From Clostridia bacterium (GTDB taxonomy: Bacteria; Bacillota; Peptococcia; DRI-13; UBA5745): DNA of 64,000 nucleotides. The DNA lies in assembly GCA_018436095.1 (NCBI GenBank), contig JAHDMJ010000018.1, positions 322,434 to 386,433 of the forward strand, read 5' to 3'. Positions 41,916-51,997 of the stretch are shown one piece after another. How positions within the stretch are numbered: position 1 is the stretch's first letter; every line of letters starts with the position of its first letter. The position numbers and the translations under genes were made by a program. The notes under the pieces were generated by a model. It worked only from the letters and a program-made list of their open reading frames with translations. It made no database searches and was not told the origin of the DNA.

Positions 41916-42242
41916 ATGACCGGTAAACGCAAGGTTCAAGACACTGGGGCTGGCAGCGGCAAAACTGCCGTTGCCGGCCCTAATGGACAAGCTTCCCGTC
42001 TTGACCGCACTATGCAAATAAAAAAAGAAAAAAAGAAACGAGAGAGCCAATTCTTAAGGATGCTGGCTATTTTTTGTCTTTTTATCCTGTTGCTTTTTGC
42101 CGGTCTAGCCCAAGTGGGCTACCGTATCCAGGAAACTACCGGTTATGACATGAAAGGCAGGATTAATCAGGAGTGGGCTGATTTCCAGGACAAGATGAGC
42201 GAACTGCTGGCGGCAATCAGGGCGGCCAGGGAGAATTTTTAA
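41916..42242 (+). CDS. small single-pass membrane protein of unknown function
   Basis: 108 residues: a basic, Lys-rich N-terminus (about 1-45), one hydrophobic helix (LRMLAIFCLFILLLFAGLAQ, about 47-66), and an amphipathic C-terminal tail. It resembles no family I know. ATGGAGAAAAATC before the ATG is a fair ribosome site. It lies between spoIIP and murJ in the same direction, 47 bases after spoIIP, so a role in the cell envelope is possible but not shown. Confidence 0.6.
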   Translation: MTGKRKVQDTGAGSGKTAVAGPNGQASRLDRTMQIKKEKKKRESQFLRMLAIFCLFILLLFAGLAQVGYRIQETTGYDMKGRINQEWADFQDKMSELLAAIRAARENF

Positions 42243-42368
42243 GTCAGGCTTATTGATGAGTAATGGACAAAGTGGACAAGTTCCAGTAAAATGAGACAGA
42301 ACGTTTAAGCAGAGCGTCTAAGACAATGACTGAGACCAATATAAATTTGGAACTTTCCAGGAGGGATC

Positions 42369-43931
42369 ATGGAGGCAAAAGGCAAGGCAACGGTAGTAAA
42401 GGCTGCCGGTTTGCTGATGATGTCCACCATATTGTCCAGGATACTGGGCTATTTGCGGGATATTATTATTGCAGCTTATTATGGCCAAACAAGAATTACC
42501 GACGCTTATCAGGCGGCTTTTTCTATTCCGGACTTCCTATATAATTTATTGGCTGCCGGGACGGTGACGGCGGCCTTTATGCCCGTGTTCTCCAGCTATA
42601 TTGCTACGGACCGGCAGGAGGAAGGCTGGGAGGTGGCCAGCACCGTATTTAATATTACCGTAACAGCCATGCTTTGCGGTATAGCGGCGGCCGGTCTGGC
42701 GGCGCCTTATATCGTATCCCGCTGGCTGGTGCCGGGCTTTGAGCCGGAATTCGTAGCTCTTACTGTCACCATGACGAGAATCATGCTGATCCAGGCCTTT
42801 TTTATGGCCTTAAACGGTATCAGTATGGGCATTCTCAATTCTTATCAGCGGTTTTTAGGGCCGGCCATCGCTTCGGTAATGTATAACGTAATGATTATTA
42901 TCTTTGGCGTGGCTCTGGGTCGGCGGCTGGGTATTGTAGGCTTTTCCCTAGGCGTTGTGGCCGGTGCTATGGTCCAATTTTTAATTCAGGTTGCGGGCTT
43001 GCGCAAAATAGGCCTCCGTTATAAACCGGTTGTCCACTGGCAACACCCGGGGGTGCAGCGGGTTTTCCATTTAATGATCCCGGTACTGCTCAGCTATACA
43101 TTGACCCAGCTAGGACTGTTTGTACAGCAAAATATTTCTTCCTCCCTGCCGGGAGGATCGGTATCGGCAGTCCGTTGGGCCCAGCGGCTGATGCAGATGC
43201 CCATCAGTATTTTCGCCGTCACTGTGGTGGTAGCGATTTTTCCCACCCTCAACGGCCAGGTGGCCCGCCGGGAGATGGATTTATTTAAAAAATCCTTTTC
43301 CTTCGGCCTGCGCAGCATCTTTTATATCACGGTTCCTTGTGCCGTAGGCCTGGCGGCCCTCAGCCAGCCGGTGGTGCGCCTGCTTTATCAGCAGGGCAAT
43401 TTCAGCGCCGAAAGCACCGCTCTGACGGCTTATACCCTGACCTTTTTTTGTATAGGCTTGTTTGCTCAGGGCGGCGTATTGCTGATGAACCGGGTGTTTT
43501 ATGCGCTGCAAAATACCTGGACGCCGGTACCCATTGGGGCCAGCGCCATAGCTTTGACTATTGTTTTAAACTTTCTTCTGGTAGGCCCTTTAGGTACCGG
43601 CGGACTGGCTTTGGCTCATTCCATTGCCGGCATCGCCAACCTTTTGGCTCTTTTGATCGTCGTCCGCCAGAAGATCGGTCCTATCGGCGGCAGGAGCCTG
43701 GCGGCCTCTTTCGTCAAAACCGTAGTCATTTCTCTGGTGATGGGGGCGGCAGCCTGGGGTACTTCTAAGGCCCTGGAGCTTTATGTGGTGGATATTCAGA
43801 CGAAAGCCGGCCAGGTCATCCAAGTAGGCGGGGCTGTAGCGGTGGGCTGTCTGGTCTTCTTTGGATTGAGCCTGCTGCTGAAAATGGAAGAGACCGCTAT
43901 GGTCAGAAGAATGCTGCGGAGAAAACGGTAA
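42369..43931 (+). CDS. murJ: lipid II flippase MurJ
   Basis: 520 residues and about 14 membrane segments of the MviN/MurJ family, which moves lipid II across the membrane for peptidoglycan synthesis. Typical segments include LSRILGYLRDIIIAAYYGQTRITDAY near the N-terminus with the conserved Arg and Asp, and the second-half repeat PVVRLLYQQGNFSAEST. The C-terminal basic tail MVRRMLRRKR is usual. CCAGGAGGGATC precedes the ATG. Insertion of murJ between spoIIP and lepA is a variation of the usual cluster order. Confidence 0.94.
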   Translation: MEAKGKATVVKAAGLLMMSTILSRILGYLRDIIIAAYYGQTRITDAYQAAFSIPDFLYNLLAAGTVTAAFMPVFSSYIATDRQEEGWEVASTVFNITVTAMLCGIAAAGLAAPYIVSRWLVPGFEPEFVALTVTMTRIMLIQAFFMALNGISMGILNSYQRFLGPAIASVMYNVMIIIFGVALGRRLGIVGFSLGVVAGAMVQFLIQVAGLRKIGLRYKPVVHWQHPGVQRVFHLMIPVLLSYTLTQLGLFVQQNISSSLPGGSVSAVRWAQRLMQMPISIFAVTVVVAIFPTLNGQVARREMDLFKKSFSFGLRSIFYITVPCAVGLAALSQPVVRLLYQQGNFSAESTALTAYTLTFFCIGLFAQGGVLLMNRVFYALQNTWTPVPIGASAIALTIVLNFLLVGPLGTGGLALAHSIAGIANLLALLIVVRQKIGPIGGRSLAASFVKTVVISLVMGAAAWGTSKALELYVVDIQTKAGQVIQVGGAVAVGCLVFFGLSLLLKMEETAMVRRMLRRKR

Positions 43932-44072
43932 AATGCCCAGAACCCTTTGTTTTGGGGCCCCGAATATTTGGCCCGCTCTTGCCAAATCCCCGTCCCACTG
44001 TTAGAATAAATTTTTGGAAGGTTTGTCGAAAGCCTTGGTCTGACCCTTTTTAAGGATCATGGAGGAATTTTA

Positions 44073-45881
44073 ATGAAGCAAGAAAAAATCCGTAATTTTT
44101 GTATTATCGCCCATATTGACCACGGCAAATCCACTTTAGCCGATAGAATACTGGAATATACCGGTACCTTATCCGCCAGAGAGATGAGCTCTAAGCAGAT
44201 CCTGGACCAGATGGACCTGGAAAAAGAGCGGGGCATCACCATTAAGCTGACGGCAGTGCGCATGAATTATCAAGCGCCGGACGGCGAAACCTATTTGTTG
44301 AACCTTATTGATACGCCGGGCCATGTGGACTTTACCTATGAAGTTTCCCGCAGCCTGGCTGCCTGTGAAGGGGCTCTCCTGGTGGTGGATGCCAGCCAGG
44401 GTATTGAGGCTCAGACCTTGGCCAATGTTTACCTGGCTTTGGAGCATGATCTGGAGATTATTCCCGTAATCAACAAGATCGACCTGCCCAGTGCAGAGCC
44501 GGAGCGGGTCATACAAGAGATTGAAGAAGTCATCGGCTTGGATTGCTCCGAAGCGATTTTGGCTTCCGCTAAGGATGGCACCGGTATTCCGGAAATTCTC
44601 CAGGCCGTAATTGACAAAGTGCCTTGCCCCAAGGGGAATCCGGAAGGACCTTTAAAAGCTTTGATTTTTGACTCCCATTTCGATGCTTACCGGGGGGCAT
44701 TATCCTATATCCGCGTGATGGACGGCCGGGTGGCCAAAGGTGATACCATTCAAATGATGTCCAGCGGCAAAAAGTTTGAGGTCATTGAAACCGGCGCCTT
44801 TGTTCCCAGCCCTAAGCTGACGGACAGCCTGGAGGCCGGCATGGTGGGCTATGTGGCTGCCAGCATCAAAAACGTCAAGGATACCCGGGTAGGCGACACC
44901 ATCACCAATGGCGACAATCCCGCCGCCGAAGCTTTGCCCGGTTACCGTCATGCTACGCCTATGGTATTTTGCGGCCTTTATCCTGTGGAAGCCAGCGATT
45001 ATGACCGGCTGCGGGATGCTCTGGATAAGCTGCAATTAAATGACGCTTCCTTGATTTATGAGCCGGAGACCTCCGTCGCTTTAGGCTTTGGCTACCGCTG
45101 CGGCTTTTTGGGCCTGCTCCATATGGATATTGTTCATGAGCGCCTGGAGCGGGAGTATGACCTGAATTTGATCACTACCGCCCCCAGCGTTGTCTATGAA
45201 ATACTTCAGACCGACGGCGAAAGGTTTCTGATCGATAACCCCACAAAAATACCGCCGGTTCAAAAGATTGAAGAAATCAGGGAGCCTTTCGTCAAAGCGT
45301 CGATTATGGTGCCTTCGGATTATGTGGGAGCGGTAATGGAATTGTGCCGGGATAAGCGGGGCGTATTTATTACCATGGAGTATATCGCCACCAACCGGGT
45401 TCATCTCCATTACGACCTGCCTTTGGCAGAAATCATTTATGACTTTTTTGACGAGCTGAAATCCCGGACAAAGGGCTATGCCTCTTTGGACTACGAGATC
45501 AAGGAATACCGGGCTTCCGACTTAGTTAAAATGGACATATTGATCAACGGCGATGTGGTGGATGCTCTGTCCATCATCGTTCATAAGGATAAAGCCCAGG
45601 TGCGGGGCCGCAAGCTGGTAGTCCGGCTGCGCAGCCTGATTCCCCGGCAGATGTTTGAAGTGCCGGTGCAGGCAGCTATCGGTACGAAGGTTATTGCCAG
45701 AGAATCTGTCAAAGCCTACCGGAAAAATGTTATCGATAAATGCTACGGCGGCGATATTACCCGAAAACGCAAATTGCTGGAAAAGCAGAAGGAAGGCAAG
45801 AAGCGGATGAAAATGGTGGGCAGCGTGGAGATCCCCCAGGAAGCCTTCATGGCCGTGCTGTCTTTGGATGATGAGGAATAG
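44073..45881 (+). CDS. lepA: elongation factor 4 (LepA)
   Basis: 602 residues, standard length. Ribosomal GTPase that back-translocates stalled ribosomes. G1 [14 protein letters not shown]2 region ERGITIK, G3 DTPGHVDF, G4 NKIDLPSA, followed by the EF-4 specific C-terminal domain ending in [40 protein letters not shown] precedes the ATG. Its stop is 7 bases before the first candidate hemW start, a conserved pairing in Firmicutes. Confidence 0.97.
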   Translation: MKQEKIRNFCIIAHIDHGKSTLADRILEYTGTLSAREMSSKQILDQMDLEKERGITIKLTAVRMNYQAPDGETYLLNLIDTPGHVDFTYEVSRSLAACEGALLVVDASQGIEAQTLANVYLALEHDLEIIPVINKIDLPSAEPERVIQEIEEVIGLDCSEAILASAKDGTGIPEILQAVIDKVPCPKGNPEGPLKALIFDSHFDAYRGALSYIRVMDGRVAKGDTIQMMSSGKKFEVIETGAFVPSPKLTDSLEAGMVGYVAASIKNVKDTRVGDTITNGDNPAAEALPGYRHATPMVFCGLYPVEASDYDRLRDALDKLQLNDASLIYEPETSVALGFGYRCGFLGLLHMDIVHERLEREYDLNLITTAPSVVYEILQTDGERFLIDNPTKIPPVQKIEEIREPFVKASIMVPSDYVGAVMELCRDKRGVFITMEYIATNRVHLHYDLPLAEIIYDFFDELKSRTKGYASLDYEIKEYRASDLVKMDILINGDVVDALSIIVHKDKAQVRGRKLVVRLRSLIPRQMFEVPVQAAIGTKVIARESVKAYRKNVIDKCYGGDITRKRKLLEKQKEGKKRMKMVGSVEIPQEAFMAVLSLDDEE

Positions 45882-45888
45882 CCGTATT

Positions 45889-45942
45889 ATGATGAATGAA
45901 GCAATCATGATGAGTGAAGTAATCATAATGAATGAGGCAGCA
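45889..45942 (+). repeat. triple 18-base repeat at the hemW start
   Basis: Units ATGATGAATGAAGCAATC, ATGATGAGTGAAGTAATC and ATAATGAATGAGGCAGCA follow one another directly. They encode three related hexapeptides (MMNEAI, MMSEVI, IMNEAA) and offer up to five ATG codons in frame. Confidence 0.8.
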
Positions 45943-47541
45943 AAAAAACAGGGTATGGGCTTATACGTCCATATCCCTTTTTGTCTCAGCCGCTGCCATT
46001 ATTGCAGCTTTGCTTCCAGCGCCGGCCTGGGCCGCAACTGGCAGGAGCGGTATAAAAAGGGGCTGCTGCAGGAATGGCAGCTTTACCGGCAGCACTGGGG
46101 TAATGCGGGGGGATACAATGGCCCCGGGGCTTCCGCCGCTTTAGCCGAGGATGAAAACCAGGGCCGGCCTCAAGACTGGGCACAGGATTGGTCTCAAGAT
46201 TGGGCGCGGAATTGGGACACTATCTATTTTGGCGGCGGTACGCCTACTTATTTGGAAGAGGATATCCTGGCGGAGATTTTGGCCGGCTTGCCGGTGGCTG
46301 CAGAGAAAGTGAAGGCAGATGTTAGGCGGCCAGCGGTAGGAGCGAAAACGAAGGCGTCCCAAGGGGCGGCAAAGGCAATGCCGGCGAGGCCAGGAGCAGT
46401 TGCCGCGGGCCAGCCGGGAGTAGCCGCTGCGGGCAAGCCGGGAGCAGCCGCTGCGGGCAAGCCGGGAGCAGCCGTTGTATGCCAGCCGGGAGCAGCTGTT
46501 GTATGCCAGCCGGGAGTAGCTCCGAGAGAATTCACTGTGGAGGCTAACCCGGGCACTTTAAGCGAGGGTAAGCTGGCTTTGCTGCGAAAAGCCGGCTGCA
46601 ACCGCCTGTCTATGGGGGCCCAAAGCTTCGATGACCAATACTTAGCCTGGCTGGGCCGGGGCCACCGGGCCGCTGATTTTCGCCGGGCCTGGGAAATGGC
46701 CCGGCAAGCCGGTTTCCGCAATATGAGCCTGGATTTAATCTATGGCCTGCCGGGGCAATCCTTGGATCATTGGCGGCAAACTTTGGAGCAAGCCCTAGCC
46801 TTTTTGCCGGAACATATTTCTTTATATCAGTTGAATATAGAGGAGGAGACAGTATTGGCCCGCCGGGCTGCCGCCGGGGAAACCTGCCTGGCCGATGAAG
46901 AAACCTGCCGCCGCCAGTATTTGCTGGCCCATGAAGTATTGACGCGGGCGGGCTTCAGCCATTATGAGATCAGCAATTACGCCCTGCCCGGCAAGGAAAG
47001 CCGCCATAATAGCCTTTATTGGCGCAACGGCTATTATTTGGGGCTGGGTGCGGGGGCTGCCGGTTATTTGCCTGCGGGGGCTATGGCAGGCACTGGTGCA
47101 GGCAATAGCAAAGGCGGAGAGGCCAGAGCAGCAGCGGGAGAGGGGGCGGGTGCAGGGGCAGGCTCAGCCACGGACTTAATCTTAGGCGCAGGAATTGGCA
47201 CTGTACGGGCCCAAAGCAGCAGGGGCCTCCGCTATACCAATGAGGCGGATTTGGCAAACTATTTATCTGCTGTAGAGCAGGGCCGGCTGCCCTTGGCGGA
47301 GAAGGAGGCAATTACGCCCTCTCTGGGCCGGCAGGAAGAGCTGATGCTGGCTTTTCGTTTGCAGCAGGGCGTGGAGCCGGAAGCATTCCGGCAGCGCTGG
47401 GGTCTTGACCTATGGCAAGCCTATGGCCCTTTGCTGGAGCAGCATCTGGCTGCGGGCTGGCTGCAAGAAGCGGCGGGGCGGTTACGCCCCACCATTGAAG
47501 GATGGCTGGCATATAATTATTGGGTGCAGGATTACTTTTAA
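45889..47541 (+). CDS. hemW: radical SAM heme chaperone HemW
   Basis: About 550 residues against a usual 375-400. Radical SAM core with IPFCLSRCHYCSF (CxxxCxxC binds the iron-sulfur cluster), FGGGTPTYL, FTVEANPGT, GAQSFDD and DLIYGLPGQ, and the C-terminal HemW domain. HemW inserts heme into target proteins; its Cys arrangement separates it from true coproporphyrinogen dehydrogenase. Two low-complexity inserts account for the extra length: about residues 140-210 (repeats of GAAAAGKP and GAAVVCQP) and about 395-440 (Gly/Ala). The N-terminus is uncertain: three 18-base repeats at 45889-45942 supply several in-frame ATGs; 45889 is chosen for GAGG upstream, 45931 is also possible. Confidence 0.88.
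   Translation: MMNEAIMMSEVIIMNEAAKKQGMGLYVHIPFCLSRCHYCSFASSAGLGRNWQERYKKGLLQEWQLYRQHWGNAGGYNGPGASAALAEDENQGRPQDWAQDWSQDWARNWDTIYFGGGTPTYLEEDILAEILAGLPVAAEKVKADVRRPAVGAKTKASQGAAKAMPARPGAVAAGQPGVAAAGKPGAAAAGKPGAAVVCQPGAAVVCQPGVAPREFTVEANPGTLSEGKLALLRKAGCNRLSMGAQSFDDQYLAWLGRGHRAADFRRAWEMARQAGFRNMSLDLIYGLPGQSLDHWRQTLEQALAFLPEHISLYQLNIEEETVLARRAAAGETCLADEETCRRQYLLAHEVLTRAGFSHYEISNYALPGKESRHNSLYWRNGYYLGLGAGAAGYLPAGAMAGTGAGNSKGGEARAAAGEGAGAGAGSATDLILGAGIGTVRAQSSRGLRYTNEADLANYLSAVEQGRLPLAEKEAITPSLGRQEELMLAFRLQQGVEPEAFRQRWGLDLWQAYGPLLEQHLAAGWLQEAAGRLRPTIEGWLAYNYWVQDYF
46389..46520 (+). repeat. 24-base tandem repeat inside hemW
   Basis: About five copies of GCCGGGAGCAGCCGCTGCGG followed by GCAA and variants encode the GAAAAGKP/GAAVVCQP octapeptides. 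The unit is a multiple of three. Confidence 0.8.
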
Positions 47542-47563
47542 GGAAGAGTGGGGGCGGGATTGT

Positions 47564-47848
47564 GACTGCACAAAAATGCAGGTTTGTCACCGTTCGCTTT
47601 GGCTAACTGCACAATTTTGCAGGTTTGTAACCCTCGAATTGCCCCATTGAGCTAAAGAAAATCTGCAAATAGGGATTGAACTGCCCCTTGACACTAAATA
47701 AGGGTGAAAAGCGGAGGGTGGACAGTGCCGATTTAGAAAATGGTGTGACAAACTTGCAATTTTGCTCATTCCCGAACGAATAAGGTAACAAACCTGCAAT
47801 TTTGCTCATTTTCCAAGCAAAGGCGTAACAAACCTGAAAAATTGAACC
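47564..47848. repeat. 40-base-period inverted repeat element, subtype A
   Basis: Direct units TGCACAAAAATGCAGGTTTG and TGCACAATTTTGCAGGTTTG begin near 47568 and 47608, 40 bases apart, with CACCGTTCGC and GGCTAAC in the stretch between them, as in the 30981 copy. Inverted units ACAAACTTGCAATTTTGCTC and two variants begin near 47748, 47788 and 47828 (40-base steps). Lies between hemW and hrcA; no coding sequence. Confidence 0.75.
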
Positions 47849-47916
47849 GTACTGCATTTTAGTCACCGCTGCCCTTTAGACACCGCTGGCCCCTGGCGCC
47901 GGGGTTTGTTACGGCT

Positions 47917-48083
47917 AAGTGTGCAAAAATCGAGGTTGTGCACAAGGTTAGATGAGGCTAATATAAAGCAAGCCGAAAAAGTTAGCAAATCTGACCTAAA
48001 AATTACTATGAAACCGAAAAATTTACGATTATTAAGATTGGGAATCTTGGAAATCAGCACACAACTTCGATTTTTGCACACTT
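47917..48083. repeat. 167-base inverted-repeat element, variant of the same family
   Basis: The left end (47917-47942, core GTGTGCAAAAATCG) and the right end (48058-48083, core CGATTTTTGCACAC) are inverted copies over 25-26 bases with about two mismatches. Only one unit per arm is present here, and the interior is AT-rich with a small hairpin AAGATT-GGG-AATCTT (48033-48047). It directly follows the 47564-47848 element. Confidence 0.65.
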
Positions 48084-48193
48084 GGGGGTGTGGGGTTCTG
48101 CCTGCAGCCCTGCTGCCCTGCTGCCGCCGCTGCCGCTGCCGCCTCATCAAAATAAAAAAATTTGACTTTCCCTGACTTTTCTTTGTCAACCTA

Positions 48194-48222
48194 TTGACAA
48201 TGGTTTTTTTAAGTGGTAAATT
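48194..48222 (+). promoter_or_regulatory. predicted promoter of the hrcA-grpE-dnaK-dnaJ operon
   Basis: TTGACA (48194-48199), a 17-base gap and TAAATT (48217-48222), 15 bases upstream of the CIRCE operator. Confidence 0.65.
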
Positions 48223-48236
48223 TATCATTGTAAGGT

Positions 48237-48263
48237 TTAGCACTCGAAATGAGAGAGTGCTAA
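48237..48263. promoter_or_regulatory. CIRCE operator
   Basis: TTAGCACTC-N9-GAGTGCTAA, a perfect match to the HrcA-binding consensus. HrcA bound here represses the operon until heat stress titrates GroEL away (established for the family). Confidence 0.97.
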
Positions 48264-48345
48264 CAGCTTTAAAAAAAAGGGTCATGACTACGGTTTGATT
48301 TTTGGGAAAAGCTAAAGCGGAATCCCAAAAAGGGGGTGGCAGGTT

Positions 48346-49380
48346 TTGCAGTTAGAAGAACGGAAGAAAAAAGTTTTGGAAGCCATTATACTGGATTATA
48401 TTGCCACCGCTGAACCGGTAGGCTCCAGGACGATCACCAAAAAATACGACCTGGGCGTCAGCCCGGCCACTATCCGTAACGAGATGGCAGACTTGGAAGA
48501 TATGGGCCTTATTGAGCAGCCCCATACCTCTGCCGGCCGGATTCCTTCTCAGATCGGTTACCGCTACTATGTAGATTATCTCATGGAAAAGCAGTTGGTT
48601 ACCGAAGAAATTAAGAAGTATATCCGCAGCAATTTAAAGGATCAAATTAAAGTTAAAGAAGACCTGGTTCGGGGAGCTGTCAGGCTCTTGTCCCAGATCA
48701 GCAATTATACAGCTATGCTGATTCTCTCCGCCTTCAGCCAGAATGTGTTGACCCATATTCAGTTATTGCCCGTAGCCGAAAAAAAATTAGTATTGATTTT
48801 GGTTTTGGACAACGGTCATGTGGAGCACCAGGTTATTGATCTGCCTAAGCCTTTGAGCGACGACGAAATCGGGGAGCTCACCGATATGCTGCGGCAGGCC
48901 GTCTGCGGCCTTACGGTGGAGCAGTGGCGTAAAACCCCTCTGCAGTCCATTCGCCGCCAATGGGATGGTCAGATTCATTTGCTCAAAGAGATTCTGGAGG
49001 TCATTGAGGATACCCTGACCGTGGAGTATGAGCGAAAGCTCTACCTAAGCGGCACCCTGAACATCTTGAATCAGCCGGAATTCCGGGATGTGGATAAAGT
49101 TAAGCAAGTCCTTTCCCTGCTGGAAGAGCAGCGAATCATGGAAGACCTGATGCTGAAGATGGGCAGCACCGAGCGCCAGCCTATTTCCATTAAGATCGGT
49201 ACGGAAAATGACTACGAAAACCTGGCGGCTTGCAGTCTGGTGACGGCCACCTATCAGATCAGCGGCCGTGTTATCGGCAGAGTAGGGCTTTTGGGGCCTA
49301 CGAGAATGGATTATTCAAAGACTGCCGGCTTATTGGATTATATGAGCCAGTTTTTATCCGAAGGGCTCAAAGACAAATAG
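48346..49380 (+). CDS. hrcA: heat-inducible transcription repressor HrcA
   Basis: 344 residues, full length. N-terminal winged helix (LDYIATAEPVGSRTITKKYD and SPATIRNEMADLEDMGLIEQ with HTSAGRIPS), then the GAF-like dimerisation and insertion domains. It binds the CIRCE site about 80 bases upstream and so controls its own operon. The start codon is TTG, preceded by AAAGGGGGTGG. First gene of the hrcA-grpE-dnaK-dnaJ operon. Confidence 0.97.
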   Translation: MQLEERKKKVLEAIILDYIATAEPVGSRTITKKYDLGVSPATIRNEMADLEDMGLIEQPHTSAGRIPSQIGYRYYVDYLMEKQLVTEEIKKYIRSNLKDQIKVKEDLVRGAVRLLSQISNYTAMLILSAFSQNVLTHIQLLPVAEKKLVLILVLDNGHVEHQVIDLPKPLSDDEIGELTDMLRQAVCGLTVEQWRKTPLQSIRRQWDGQIHLLKEILEVIEDTLTVEYERKLYLSGTLNILNQPEFRDVDKVKQVLSLLEEQRIMEDLMLKMGSTERQPISIKIGTENDYENLAACSLVTATYQISGRVIGRVGLLGPTRMDYSKTAGLLDYMSQFLSEGLKDK

Positions 49381-49410
49381 CCGCAATGATATTATGGGAG
49401 GAGCATAGAG

Positions 49411-50034
49411 TTGAACGCAAAAAAGCACACCAAAGATCAGCAGGAAAAAAAGATAAAGACAGAAGGGCAAGCCAAAGAGGAAATGAAAAAGGAAACCCCT
49501 CAATCCCCACAGCATGACACGGAAGTTTTCGCCGAAGAGGCCGAGGCAGTGAGCGGGGAAGTTCTTGAGGGCTCAGAAGGCGACGCCAAATCCCAGCAGG
49601 AAATCGAGCAGTTAAAGGATCAGTTGCTGCGGCTCAATGCCGATTTTGATAATTTCCGGAAACGGACTTCCCGGGATAAGCAGGATTGGAGCCGCTATGC
49701 TTCCCAAACCATTGTCGAAAAGCTGCTGCCTGTGGTTGACGGTCTTGATGCGGCGGCCCTGGCCATAAACAGCTCCGGCCAGGAGGCTAAGAGTGTAGCC
49801 GAAGGCTTTCTGATGATCCAGAAGCAGTTGCTGGATATTTTAGGCCAGGAGGGTCTGGCGGAGATACCGGCTTTGGATCAGGAATTCGATCCTAATGTTC
49901 ATGAAGCGGTGATGACGGTAGCTTGTACCGGAGACCAGAAAGATAATCAAATTGTCATGGTATTGCGCAAGGGTTATATGTATAAAGATAAGGTACTGCG
50001 GCCTTCTATGGTTCAGGTGGCCAAGAAGGAATAG
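49411..50034 (+). CDS. grpE: nucleotide exchange factor GrpE
   Basis: 207 residues. A charged N-terminal tail (about 1-60, Lys/Glu/Gln-rich), the long dimerisation coiled coil (QLKDQLLRLNADFDNFRKR), and the C-terminal beta domain with FDPNVHEAVM and GYMYKDKVLRPSMVQV. It releases ADP from DnaK. TTG start at 49411 with GGGAGGAGC upstream. Part of the heat-shock operon. Confidence 0.96.
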   Translation: MNAKKHTKDQQEKKIKTEGQAKEEMKKETPQSPQHDTEVFAEEAEAVSGEVLEGSEGDAKSQQEIEQLKDQLLRLNADFDNFRKRTSRDKQDWSRYASQTIVEKLLPVVDGLDAAALAINSSGQEAKSVAEGFLMIQKQLLDILGQEGLAEIPALDQEFDPNVHEAVMTVACTGDQKDNQIVMVLRKGYMYKDKVLRPSMVQVAKKE

Positions 50035-50126
50035 CGCTCTAATAAAATAGGTTAAAAACAATCACCTGCGGATAGATGTACTAAGAATAAAAATTACTTC
50101 AACCAAGAAGACAGGAGGAAAATCAT

Positions 50127-51971
50127 ATGGCAAAAGTTATCGGTATTGACTTAGGAACCACAAATTCATGCGTTGCTTTCATGGAAGGCGGCGAAGCCGT
50201 TGTAATTCCCAATTCTGAAGGCGCCAGGACTACGCCTTCCGTAGTGGCTTTTTCGAAAACCGGTGAAAAACTGGTAGGCCAGGTGGCAAAACGCCAGGCC
50301 ATTACCAATTCGGACCGCACCATTCAATCCATTAAACGAGAGATGGGCAGCGACTATAAGGTGAAAATTGAGGACAAATCCTACAGCCCTCAGGAAATTT
50401 CCGCCATGATCCTGCAAAAACTGAAAGCTGATGCTGAGGCTTATTTAGGCGAGACGGTGACTCAGGCGGTCATCACAGTGCCGGCCTACTTTACGGACAG
50501 CCAGCGCCAGGCGACCAGAGATGCGGGCCAGATTGCCGGTATGGAAGTATTGCGTATCATCAACGAGCCTACGGCGGCCGCTTTAGCCTACGGTGTAGAC
50601 AAAGAAGGGGATCACACCATTTTGGTCTACGACTTGGGCGGCGGCACCTTCGACGTATCTATTCTGGATATCGGCGACGGCGTTTTTGAAGTAAAGGCTA
50701 CCAACGGCAACAACCGCTTGGGCGGCGACGACTTCGACCAGCGAATCATCGACTGGATGATTAGTGAATTTAAGAAATCCAACGGCGTCGACCTGAAAAA
50801 CGATAAGATGGCCGTACAGCGCTTGAAAGAAGCTGCTGAGAAGGCTAAACACGAATTATCCACGCTGATGACCACTCAGATTAACCTGCCTTTTATCACC
50901 GCTACTGCCGAAGGCCCTGTTCACATGGACTTGACTTTGTCCCGGGCTAAATTTGAGGATATGATCAGGGATTTGGTGGATCAAACTCTGGATTGCACCA
51001 AGAAAGCGCTGAAGGATGCGGATCTAAAGGCCTCCGATATCCACAAGGTGCTGCTGGTGGGCGGTTCCACCCGGGTGCCCATGGTACAGGAAGCTATTAA
51101 AAATCTTATGGGTAAGGAGCCTTTCAAGGGCATCAACCCTGACGAATGCGTAGCTATCGGCGCCGCTATTCAGGGCGGTGTTCTGGCCGGCGACGTCAAA
51201 GACGTGGTGCTGTTGGACGTAACTCCCTTGTCTTTGGGTATTGAGACTTTGGGCGGCGTTTTCACCCGGCTCATCGACAAAAACACCACCATTCCTACTT
51301 CCAAGAGCCAGATTTTCTCTACGGCCAGCGATAACCAGCCTTCCGTGGACATTCATGTGCTCCAGGGCGAACGGGAAATGGCCAATTACAACAAGACCCT
51401 GGGCCGCTTCCAGCTTTCCGGCATCGCTCCGGCACCCCGCGGCGTGCCTCAGATTGAGGTGAAATTCGATATCGACGCCAACGGTATTGTCCATGTTTCC
51501 GCTAAAGACATGGGTACCGGCAAGGCCCAGACCGTTACCATCAATGCCAGAACCGGCCTCACCGACGAGGAAATCGAGCGGATGGTGAAAGAAGCGGAGC
51601 AAAATGCCGCTGAGGATAAAAAGCATAAAGAAGAAGCCGAAATCAAAAACAACGCCGACAATCTGGTCTACCAGTCGGAAAAAATGTTAAAAGACGTAGG
51701 CGATAAAGCCACCGCTGATGAAAAGGCCAAGGTGGAAGAAGCTGCCGCTGCCCTGAAAAAAGTTATCGAAGCCAATGATTATGAAGGAATGAAGTCCAAG
51801 ACGGAAGAATTAACCACGGCCCTTCACGCCATCTCTGCCAAGCTGTATCAGCAGGCCGAGGGTCAGGGCGCCGAAGGCGATTACCAGCAGGAGGCTTCTG
51901 CCGGCGGCGGCAATGCCGGCGGGGATGAGACGGTGGTGGACGCAGACTTCGAAGTGAAAGACGATAAATAA
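50127..51971 (+). CDS. dnaK: molecular chaperone DnaK (Hsp70)
   Basis: 614 residues. The N-terminal ATPase domain has [25 protein letters not shown] and [12 protein letters not shown]; the substrate-binding domain starts near [14 protein letters not shown], and the C-terminal lid ends with a Gly-rich linker and the acidic EVKDDK tail. Folds proteins with DnaJ and GrpE in the cytoplasm. ACAGGAGGAAAATCAT precedes the ATG. Third gene of the CIRCE-controlled operon. Confidence 0.98.
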   Translation: MAKVIGIDLGTTNSCVAFMEGGEAVVIPNSEGARTTPSVVAFSKTGEKLVGQVAKRQAITNSDRTIQSIKREMGSDYKVKIEDKSYSPQEISAMILQKLKADAEAYLGETVTQAVITVPAYFTDSQRQATRDAGQIAGMEVLRIINEPTAAALAYGVDKEGDHTILVYDLGGGTFDVSILDIGDGVFEVKATNGNNRLGGDDFDQRIIDWMISEFKKSNGVDLKNDKMAVQRLKEAAEKAKHELSTLMTTQINLPFITATAEGPVHMDLTLSRAKFEDMIRDLVDQTLDCTKKALKDADLKASDIHKVLLVGGSTRVPMVQEAIKNLMGKEPFKGINPDECVAIGAAIQGGVLAGDVKDVVLLDVTPLSLGIETLGGVFTRLIDKNTTIPTSKSQIFSTASDNQPSVDIHVLQGEREMANYNKTLGRFQLSGIAPAPRGVPQIEVKFDIDANGIVHVSAKDMGTGKAQTVTINARTGLTDEEIERMVKEAEQNAAEDKKHKEEAEIKNNADNLVYQSEKMLKDVGDKATADEKAKVEEAAAALKKVIEANDYEGMKSKTEELTTALHAISAKLYQQAEGQGAEGDYQQEASAGGGNAGGDETVVDADFEVKDDK

Positions 51972-51997
51972 CAAGGCAATTGCGGAGGCATTAAACC

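Noticed and set aside
43967-43988. ATTTGGC/GCCAAAT inverted repeat between murJ and lepA as a terminator
   Set aside because: Stem is short and no T run follows.
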